From NCBI GenBank assembly GCA_963677165.2, contig CAXXSX010000001.1:496001-560000 (forward strand): DNA of 64,000 nucleotides. Reading direction: 5' to 3'. This stretch comes from JAFGXT01 sp963677165. Lineage in GTDB: Bacteria > Verrucomicrobiota > Lentisphaeria > Victivallales > SZUA-371. This document shows, one piece after another, positions 1 through 6,587 of this stretch. Position numbers and translations under genes: made by a program. Positions within the stretch are counted from its first letter, which is position 1; every line of letters begins with the position of its first letter. The notes beneath the pieces were generated by a model. That model was given only the letters and a program-made list of their open reading frames with translations. It searched no databases and was not told the origin of the DNA.

Positions 1-329
1 TCAAAATTAACGGCGGCTGGCTGTGTATCTATCATGGGGTGGCGGAGTGCTGCAGTGGCTCGATATATTCGCTCTTCGCCGCAATTCTGGATGAAAAAGA
101 GCCTTGGAAGGTATTGGCGAGATCAAAATCACCAGTCCTGTTTCCTGAAGCGCCCTATGAGCAGAGCGGGAGGGTCGACAATGTCGTGTTCTCCTGCAAT
201 GCATTACTGGAGGATAATGGTATGATCAGGATGTATTATGGTGCCGCCGATGCCTGTATTGGCCTGGCAGAAGCAAAATTGGAGGATGTGATCAAGGCAT
301 GTGATACTGGTTACCGGTATATGATGTAG
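1..329 (+). CDS. Glycoside hydrolase family 130 protein (beta-mannoside phosphorylase type), 3' end only
   Basis: Only the last ~109 codons are present; the reading frame enters at base 3 and ends with TAG at 327-329. The motif GWLCIYHGV near the window edge, then SPVLFPEAPYEQSGRVDNVVF and the closing MIRMYYGAADACIGLA are typical of the C-terminal blades of the five-bladed GH130 propeller. Family members phosphorolyse beta-1,4-mannosyl linkages (mannosyl-glucose or mannooligosaccharides) in the cytoplasm, giving mannose 1-phosphate. The next genes downstream are a pseudopilin, two GH5 mannanase-like enzymes, a sugar-binding protein and an esterase on the same strand, which fits a mannan utilisation locus. 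The catalytic Asp lies outside the window, so subfamily cannot be decided. Confidence 0.88.
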   Translation, partial: KINGGWLCIYHGVAECCSGSIYSLFAAILDEKEPWKVLARSKSPVLFPEAPYEQSGRVDNVVFSCNALLEDNGMIRMYYGAADACIGLAEAKLEDVIKACDTGYRYMM

Positions 330-398
330 GTGGTTTATATTAATTTACGAAACATACAGAAACTAAAAGAGTGAGTCATAAATTAAAGGGGAAAGAAA

Positions 399-1205
399 AT
401 GAACAGTAAAACTTCACAAAGAAGAAAACGAAGTAATTTCACACTCATCGAACTCCTCGTAGTGATCGCGATCATTGCGATTCTTGCAGCAATGCTGTTG
501 CCGGCGTTGAACCGGGCAAGGGAAACCGCAAGAAGTATTTCCTGTGCGTCAAATATTAAGCAGTTGGCGCAGGGATGTTTAATGTATTTGAATGATTATG
601 GTTTTCTACCGGGAGCTAGAGTTAAAAAAAATAATTTTTGGTGGGGGTGTGCCACGGGAAGTGCGGACGCGGTAAAAAATTATGGTAGTATTCGACCATA
701 TCTGGGCATAAAGGAAGATAGCGAAAATGGTCGTTATTTGACTCATCCCCTGTGGGTTTGTGAATCGTTATGGAATAAATGGCGTGCATATGCCCCCTCA
801 GTAGCATATATCAATTCCGTGATAAGTGCGGAATGGTATTACGGAAGACGTACCTATGATCTAAACCACGCATTGAACTGGGATGGCAATGCTGGATTTT
901 ATCCACCCTCAAAAATATGCCGTCCATCGCAGTCGTTATTGATTAGCGAAGCGAATGCCGGATGGGGGAATCTTGCATTTGCGCATGGTGTTTGGTATGA
1001 GGGGTATTTTGCCGCGGCTGTTCCTACGTCTCAGACTGAAGCTGTTCCGCTGAAGCCTCACGGAAAAGCTGGAGCGAACGGCTGCTTCATTGACGGTCAC
1101 TATGAGTTTATCCCTCAAAAGACCTTACTTATGACAAAGGATGAGCCTGGAAATATTTGGTTGATTGCTAAAAGCCTTATATATAAGCCCGGATATACGC
1201 CTTGA
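399..1205 (+). CDS. Prepilin-like protein with N-terminal cleavage/methylation motif (pseudopilin), 268 aa
   Basis: After a short basic leader (about 14 residues) comes FTLIELLVVIAIIAILAAM, the class III prepilin signal recognised by a PilD-type peptidase, with the conserved Glu at +5 of the mature protein and a helix that acts as membrane anchor and assembly domain. The start is set by AGGGG at 386-390 before ATG 399. The C-terminal body ends with H-x10-DGH, the loose H-x9-DG signature of DUF1559-like pseudopilins abundant in Lentisphaerae and Planctomycetes. It sits between the GH130 gene and the GH5 pair on the same strand. Predicted location is inner membrane/periplasm or a surface pseudopilus; function unknown. 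It is one of five such genes in the window. Confidence 0.9.
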   Translation: MNSKTSQRRKRSNFTLIELLVVIAIIAILAAMLLPALNRARETARSISCASNIKQLAQGCLMYLNDYGFLPGARVKKNNFWWGCATGSADAVKNYGSIRPYLGIKEDSENGRYLTHPLWVCESLWNKWRAYAPSVAYINSVISAEWYYGRRTYDLNHALNWDGNAGFYPPSKICRPSQSLLISEANAGWGNLAFAHGVWYEGYFAAAVPTSQTEAVPLKPHGKAGANGCFIDGHYEFIPQKTLLMTKDEPGNIWLIAKSLIYKPGYTP

Positions 1206-1324
1206 TTGGAAATCCAACAACTTTTTTCTGAATGATATAAATATTAGCAGTATTGATTAGAACATATTGTCGATAAGCCCATTTTTTCTTTAAATAAACG
1301 AAAAAAATTGACAATAGGTCTGCA

Positions 1325-1349
1325 GTCGGATTCTGCGCGCGAATCTGAC
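1325..1349. repeat. Pseudo-palindrome upstream of the first GH5 gene, candidate operator
   Basis: GTCGGATTC and GAATCTGAC form 9-bp arms with one mismatch around a 7-base centre (tgcgcgc), 45 bp before the GH5 start codon. A TTGACA lies just upstream at 1308-1313, but no acceptable -10 follows at 16-18 bp. It is GC-richer than the surrounding leader. An operator or an mRNA hairpin are both possible. Confidence 0.4.
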
Positions 1350-1394
1350 CGGATAAACAAAACAAACGAAAACAAACAGACAGTGAGGAGAACT

Positions 1395-2681
1395 ATGTTT
1401 TTTAAAACCTTATCAACTGCAATTGCCGGAATCGTATTGATGTCGACAGCCGCATGGAGCGCCGTTCCCGATGGTTTTCTTGTCAAAAAGAGAGACAAGC
1501 TTTATATGAATGGCAAAGAGTATCGGGCAATCGGTGTGAATATGCCGAACCTTTCCCAATCCTATATGGGAACTTGGCATCACAACAAACAGATCTACAA
1601 AACGAATGAAAAAGCGAAACGAGCCATGGTCAATGGCGTCAAAGCCGCGGCGAACAGCGGATTCAAATTCATTCGTTTTTTTGCAAGTCCCGGATATGCA
1701 TATGACATAGACTTGCTCTACATGAAAGATCGAGAACTCTACTGGCAGAAGATGGATGAGGTATTCAACCTGTGTCGCGAGAACAATATTCGGCTGGTTC
1801 CGTGTCTGAATGTTGCGGGCGCGGCATGTAATTTTCATGAATATTATTTTGAGCCGCGGCAGGCAGTGCTGAATCCGAAATCAAAAACTTATAAGGCGGT
1901 TCATGACTACATGCGTGAATTTGTGACCCGTTACAAGGATGATCCAGTTGTGTTAATGTGGGAGCTTCAGAACGAGGCTATGATGAAGGCTGATCTCGAC
2001 CGGGAGGGAAAAAAGCGCAACAAGGATTATACCATTAACCGCGATAAAAAGAAACTTCCTCCTTATGTTCGTGAGGACAGTCTTACTTTTGATATGCTGG
2101 TAAAGCTTTACAAGGATCACACAAACTTTATCAAATCCATAGACAAGAATCATCTGGTCACCAGTGGTGATGTTGGTGTCAGACCCGATTGCAGTACGCT
2201 TCGGAAGACTTTTCCGAACTGTCCCAAAAAGCGGAAGAAAGATTCATTTGAAGAACAAGTTAAAAACAACCTGCTGTCACAGCCGAAGCCGCTGGATGTA
2301 TACAGCTACCACTTTTATGGTTCTATGGCAGCCGAAAAATATAACGATAAGACTTGCAGAAACGGTATTTATCATGGTACGATTGATCGCATGATGGAGC
2401 TTTGCCGCAGGTCGATGAAAGCGGGTTCTCCAGTATTTATTGGGGAATTTGAGGAAGCATGGAACCGTATCAAAGACGATCCGACCCAAAAATGGACCCA
2501 GCAGCTTATTGATGCGTCGGAGAAAAGTGGTGTTTCATTGATGGCACTGTGGGTATGGCATTTTCCGTGGCAGCCCAAAATGACGGTAGATAGTAAAAAA
2601 TATCCGGAATTGGTTAAGAAATGTGCAGAATTTAATCGCAAATATGCGGCGCATGGAGATTTAGCCCCAAAGGTGAGGTAG
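1395..2681 (+). CDS. Secreted GH5-type (clan GH-A) endo-beta-mannanase-like glycosidase, copy 1
   Basis: 428 residues from ATG 1395, chosen because GAGGAG at 1385-1390 precedes it and it opens a clear signal peptide (MFFKTLSTAIAGIVLMS...AWSA). The mature protein is a single TIM barrel. LMWELQNEAMM holds the predicted acid/base Glu194 at the end of strand 4, and PVFIGEFEEAW the nucleophile Glu351 at the end of strand 7, as in GH5/GH-A enzymes. The KEYRAIGVNMPNL start and the GTWHHN loop resemble fungal- and plant-type mannanases (GH5_7-like), but the subfamily is inferred. It should cut beta-mannan backbones outside the cytoplasm. The next gene is a close paralogue. Exact substrate uncertain. 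Confidence 0.85.
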   Translation: MFFKTLSTAIAGIVLMSTAAWSAVPDGFLVKKRDKLYMNGKEYRAIGVNMPNLSQSYMGTWHHNKQIYKTNEKAKRAMVNGVKAAANSGFKFIRFFASPGYAYDIDLLYMKDRELYWQKMDEVFNLCRENNIRLVPCLNVAGAACNFHEYYFEPRQAVLNPKSKTYKAVHDYMREFVTRYKDDPVVLMWELQNEAMMKADLDREGKKRNKDYTINRDKKKLPPYVREDSLTFDMLVKLYKDHTNFIKSIDKNHLVTSGDVGVRPDCSTLRKTFPNCPKKRKKDSFEEQVKNNLLSQPKPLDVYSYHFYGSMAAEKYNDKTCRNGIYHGTIDRMMELCRRSMKAGSPVFIGEFEEAWNRIKDDPTQKWTQQLIDASEKSGVSLMALWVWHFPWQPKMTVDSKKYPELVKKCAEFNRKYAAHGDLAPKVR

Positions 2682-2694
2682 AGGAGAACGGGGA

Positions 2695-2757
2695 ACCGTG
2701 GAAATGTTGGCTTACGCCCCCAATCTCTCTCTTGTTTATTGCCGGCATTTTCACGGT
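2695..2757. repeat. Inverted repeat between the two GH5 genes
   Basis: ACCGTGGAAATG (2695-2706) and CATTTTCACGGT (2746-2757) are 12-bp arms with one mismatch separated by 39 bases. They fill the 99-bp gap between the two GH5 genes. There is no U-run, so it is not a standard terminator; it may be an mRNA-stabilising hairpin. Confidence 0.35.
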
Positions 2758-2780
2758 AACCTTATTCTCTGGAAAAGATT

Positions 2781-4013
2781 ATGAAGAAGATATTATCAAT
2801 ACTGGCCGCAGCTGTTATTTTGCTGCCGCTGCTGGCTGAAAATAAAACCGGTTTTGTCTATAAAAAGAATGAAAAATTATTTTTGAACGGCAAAGAGTAT
2901 CGGGCGATCGGAGTTAATATGCCGAATCTGCATCAGTCATATCTCGGTACCTGGCACCATAACATTCAGATCTACGGTACCCATGACGCGGCGCGGCAGG
3001 CGATGATCACGGGAGTCGAAGATGCCGCGAAAAGCGGATTCAAGTTCATTCGTTTTTTTGCGAGTCCGGGATATCCCTATGATATGACTTTGTTGTATAT
3101 GAAGGACCGCGAAGCGTACTGGAAAGGCATGGATGAAGTTTTCGACTTGTGCCGCAAGCATAATATCCGGCTGATCCCGTGTTTAAATGTTGCCGGTGCG
3201 GCATGTAAGTTCAACGATTATTATGATGAGCCGCGGCAGGCGGTGTTGGATCCGAAATCAAAGACTTATAAGGCGGTTTATGACTATATGCGAGAGTTTG
3301 TGACCCGCTACAAAGACGATCCGATCGTATTGATGTGGGAACTCCAGAATGAAGGCATGTTGAAAGCCGATATCGATAAGAAGAGCAAAAAGCGGAATTC
3401 CTGTACGACGATTACCCGGGATCAGAAGCCGCGTCCGCCATATGTCCGTGAGGACAGCATGAATTTTGATATGCTGGTAAAGCTTTATAAGCAGCATGCT
3501 TCATTCATTAAATCGCTGGATAAAAATCATCTGATAACCAGTGGCGACGCTGGGGTGAGGCGTGAATGTACCAGTCGCCGGGAAACGTTTCCGAATTTTA
3601 AATTCAGAAGCGATACTTTTCGCGAGAATGTTGGCAATAATTTACTGTCGCAGCCGGAACCACTGGACGTTTTCAGCTATCACGCTTATGGCAGTCTGCA
3701 GCAGGAAAAGCAGGGCGCAAAACAGGCTATTCCGCCGATGGACAGGCGTCGCCGCCTGATTCGTGCGACGATGGCGACGGGTTCTCCGGTATTTATCGGG
3801 GAACTTGCGGTGCGCGGACAACATCTCAAGTTTGATCCGGAACAGCGCTGGACGCAGCAGTATATCGATATGGCGGAAAAGGAAGGGGTGTCGTTGATCG
3901 CCCTGTGGGTCTGGCATTTTGCGTGGCAGCCGCATTTTACCATGTCGAGCGAAAAGTTTCCGGCGCTGATAAAACGTTGTGTCGAATTTAACCGTAAATA
4001 TGCGTCTGAATAA
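2781..4013 (+). CDS. Secreted GH5-type endo-beta-mannanase-like glycosidase, copy 2
   Basis: 410 residues with a signal peptide (MKKILSILAAAVILLPLLA) and one TIM barrel, aligning end to end with the preceding gene; by eye about two thirds of residues are identical. The acid/base is Glu191 in WELQNEGML and the nucleophile Glu341 in VFIGELAV. Blocks such as SGFKFIRFFASPGY, LNVAGAAC and YMREFVTRYKDDP are shared unchanged, while the stretch after the nucleophile (LAVRGQHLK against FEEAWNRIK) and the 240-300 loop differ, so the two enzymes may have different clefts. It follows the first copy by 99 bp on the same strand and is followed 16 bp later by a sugar-binding protein. Likely a tandem duplicate that has begun to specialise. 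Confidence 0.85.
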   Translation: MKKILSILAAAVILLPLLAENKTGFVYKKNEKLFLNGKEYRAIGVNMPNLHQSYLGTWHHNIQIYGTHDAARQAMITGVEDAAKSGFKFIRFFASPGYPYDMTLLYMKDREAYWKGMDEVFDLCRKHNIRLIPCLNVAGAACKFNDYYDEPRQAVLDPKSKTYKAVYDYMREFVTRYKDDPIVLMWELQNEGMLKADIDKKSKKRNSCTTITRDQKPRPPYVREDSMNFDMLVKLYKQHASFIKSLDKNHLITSGDAGVRRECTSRRETFPNFKFRSDTFRENVGNNLLSQPEPLDVFSYHAYGSLQQEKQGAKQAIPPMDRRRRLIRATMATGSPVFIGELAVRGQHLKFDPEQRWTQQYIDMAEKEGVSLIALWVWHFAWQPHFTMSSEKFPALIKRCVEFNRKYASE

Positions 4014-4029
4014 TGAGTGATTGGAAATT

Positions 4030-5574
4030 ATGAAAACAAAATGGTTTATATTGTCGATATGGACATTCCTGGCGATTATTACGGTAACCGCGATTATTCT
4101 TACTCCGGGTAAGGAGAAAAACGGCAAAGTTGTATTAAAATGGGCCACGGACCCTTGTCCGCAGCGTGACGATCAGGTAAACGAATTTAACCGGCTGTAT
4201 CCGAATTGCCTGTTGGAAATCGACCCGGACAATACCGGCACAATGAAAGTTGTGGTCCAGTGTTCCGCTCATATGGGGCCGGATTTGATTGACCATGTGA
4301 ACCAGAATTCCATTCAGACTTATTCGGAAGCCGGGATTCTCTGGAACGTAAAACCGTTGGCGGATAAAATGGGGTTCGGGCTTGAGACGCTGCCGGAAAA
4401 ACTGCGTCCGCTAGTGCGGATGACCATGATCAGTCCCGAAGGGGAATTGATTGAGGGCCAGTGCGGATATCCCTGCAATGTTGGTTGTATTACATTATTT
4501 TATAATAAAAATCTGTTTGATAAGCTGAAAGTACCTTATCCGTCAAAGGATCTTACCTGGAAGAAGTATATTCAGATAGCTAAAGCCTTGACGTACAGAG
4601 AGAAGCCCGATAGCGTGGTCCCTGATATTTTTGGCGCGGCGGGAACGGATCTGAAAGCGTTGATCATGGCAAAGGGGGGAACGTATTTCAATGAATCCGG
4701 TACCCGGACGCTGATTGATGGTCCTGAATTTCTTGATGCCTTTGAGCTTTACCACAAACTTATGTATGACTACAAAGTTGAGCCGACTCCGAATCAGAAG
4801 TCGGCGGTGTCGTCGCAGGGCGGCTGGGGCAGTGGATATATAACATGGTTCGGGGAAGGAAAAGTGGCTATGCTGTGGGGATCCCGCTGGATTCTGGTTC
4901 AGTTACGGCGGCTGATTAAGCAGCAGAAGGAAAAGCGCGCGATATGGCTCAAGGAGCATCCGAACGCGGATTCTGGCGAAGCTCCCGAAGTTATGCGGCT
5001 TGGGTGCGTAATGCTTCCTCGGTTTGAAGGGCACGAACGGGTAGTTCCGAGTTATGCGAAATGTACCGGTATAAATATAAACAGTTCAAATCGTGAAGAC
5101 TCACTTAAGTTTCTGCAATACCTGGCGGGAAAAAATTACAGCATGATTATTAATAAGGGCGGCGACGGGCTGCCGGGAAATAAGAATTATAATCGTGATC
5201 TCAAATTGCTGATAAATCCGGAATTTCCCGGAGAAGAAGAGGTTCACAATACTGAGATTGCGTCGCTGAAGTATGGTGCGGTTTTCAAGGACAGTCCGTT
5301 CATTAATGCCGCAACGGTTAACCGGGTTTTACGGAAGGTGTCTGAAAAACTTATTGCTACCCCCAAAATGACTCGTGAAGAGATAGCGGAAGAACTGCGG
5401 ACTGCAGCGCATGAAATAAATAGAACGATTTCCAGAAATATTTCCCGTACCCCAAGGCTCTTCAAGCTCTATTGTAGGATGCTGTCCAAGGGGATTGAGC
5501 CAGTCGCGGAAAAACTTGAACGTCCGGTACCGGCAGAAATAATAAAAAAAATACCGGTGGCTCAGAAAAAATGA
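4030..5574 (+). CDS. Membrane-anchored extracellular sugar-binding protein (ABC transporter family 1 type)
   Basis: 514 residues. ATG 4030 is preferred over an in-frame TTG at 4021. Residues ~5-27 are one hydrophobic segment (WFILSIWTFLAIITVTAIIL) with no lipobox Cys and no clear signal-peptidase site, so it may stay as a membrane anchor. The rest begins VLKWATDPCPQRDDQVNEF, then YPCNVGCITLFYNKNLFDKL and a GEGKVAMLWGSRW motif, all typical of carbohydrate-binding ABC solute receptors; at over 500 residues it is longer than usual. No permease or ATPase gene lies nearby, so its partner must be elsewhere. It probably binds mannooligosaccharides released by the upstream GH5 enzymes. Its stop overlaps the next gene. 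Confidence 0.8.
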   Translation: MKTKWFILSIWTFLAIITVTAIILTPGKEKNGKVVLKWATDPCPQRDDQVNEFNRLYPNCLLEIDPDNTGTMKVVVQCSAHMGPDLIDHVNQNSIQTYSEAGILWNVKPLADKMGFGLETLPEKLRPLVRMTMISPEGELIEGQCGYPCNVGCITLFYNKNLFDKLKVPYPSKDLTWKKYIQIAKALTYREKPDSVVPDIFGAAGTDLKALIMAKGGTYFNESGTRTLIDGPEFLDAFELYHKLMYDYKVEPTPNQKSAVSSQGGWGSGYITWFGEGKVAMLWGSRWILVQLRRLIKQQKEKRAIWLKEHPNADSGEAPEVMRLGCVMLPRFEGHERVVPSYAKCTGININSSNREDSLKFLQYLAGKNYSMIINKGGDGLPGNKNYNRDLKLLINPEFPGEEEVHNTEIASLKYGAVFKDSPFINAATVNRVLRKVSEKLIATPKMTREEIAEELRTAAHEINRTISRNISRTPRLFKLYCRMLSKGIEPVAEKLERPVPAEIIKKIPVAQKK

Positions 5575-6572
5575 AAGGAGTAATGAAGATTGCCGGAGAA
5601 AGTCTTGTGCTTGCCGGTATGAATAAAACGCAATTATGCTTCGACCGGATTGTTGAGAACAGTTTGGTATTGAGGAATACATTTCAGACTGGAGGGAATG
5701 TGTATGTTGAAGGGATCGATTATACCGTAGATTATTCCGCTGGATCGATTGTCCGAACGGATCATTCACGTATTCCCGATTATTCAGAACATATTCTTTA
5801 TGGTATGGGGGAGTTTGATCATCTCGATTTTCCCGATGACGATCTAACCAATCATAAATGGTTCGTCTGGGCCGATTACGAAACTATGAATGGTTCTCCG
5901 CTGGCGGTTCCGACCGATCAAGGGCTGTATTTATCTGCGTGCCGGAAAAAGCTTGAAGCCGGAGGTACATTTAAGATTATCAGCTACGGTGACAGCATTA
6001 CTGCCGGCTGCGATCTTCCTGACCGGAATCGATCTTTTGCTCGTTTGTATACGGACTATCTCAGGCGGAAATTTCCTTCTACAGAAATTGTTCATTATGA
6101 CATCTCAATACCGGGGCAGTCATCGCATGAAGGGGTTGCCTGGTTTGATCAGAAGCCGGAAGGACGAAATTCTACACCGGCACTGGGAATGATTATAAAT
6201 CCTGATTTGATTCTTCTGGGGTTTGGAATGAACGATCATAACAAAGGAACCAGTACTCCGGATGAGTTTAAAGGCAACCTTATGAAATTGATTGAGTTAA
6301 TTAAACTTTGCAAAAGGGCCGAGGTAATTTTGTTTTCGACTTTTCCTCCGCATGAGAACTGGTATCACGGAACACATCGTATTGAACAGTTTGTTGATGT
6401 TATAAAGGAAATTGCGGAAGAAAGTCGATGTGCTTATGCGGATGTTTATGGTGTTTGGAACAGAGTATTGAAGCGTAAGGATCAATCTTCTCTGCTGGCG
6501 AATAACATTAACCATCCGAATTACTTTGGGCACTGGTTATATGAACAGGCATTCGAGGCAGTAAAATTTTAG
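5571..6572 (+). CDS. SGNH/GDSL-family hydrolase, probable carbohydrate acetyl esterase
   Basis: 333 residues from ATG 5571, which overlaps the previous stop by 4 bases (ATGA); a second in-frame ATG at 5583 follows AAAGGAG and could also be used. An N-terminal beta-domain (~1-125) precedes the hydrolase fold, as in two-domain carbohydrate esterases. Family blocks are visible: YGDSITAG (nucleophile Ser142), the Gly of SIPGQSS, GFGMND (Asn221) and NHPNYFGH (His315). The usual Asp three residues before the catalytic His is Asn here (NINH). There is no signal peptide, so it would act in the cytoplasm or need another export route. Position at the end of the mannan operon suggests deacetylation of acetylated mannooligosaccharides. 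Confidence 0.82.
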   Translation: MKGVMKIAGESLVLAGMNKTQLCFDRIVENSLVLRNTFQTGGNVYVEGIDYTVDYSAGSIVRTDHSRIPDYSEHILYGMGEFDHLDFPDDDLTNHKWFVWADYETMNGSPLAVPTDQGLYLSACRKKLEAGGTFKIISYGDSITAGCDLPDRNRSFARLYTDYLRRKFPSTEIVHYDISIPGQSSHEGVAWFDQKPEGRNSTPALGMIINPDLILLGFGMNDHNKGTSTPDEFKGNLMKLIELIKLCKRAEVILFSTFPPHENWYHGTHRIEQFVDVIKEIAEESRCAYADVYGVWNRVLKRKDQSSLLANNINHPNYFGHWLYEQAFEAVKF

Positions 6573-6587
6573 AAGAGACTTCAATGG

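Noticed and set aside
1308..1336. TTGACA at 1308 as the promoter of the first GH5 gene.
   Set aside because: The bases 16-18 bp downstream (around TTCTGC) do not resemble a -10 element.
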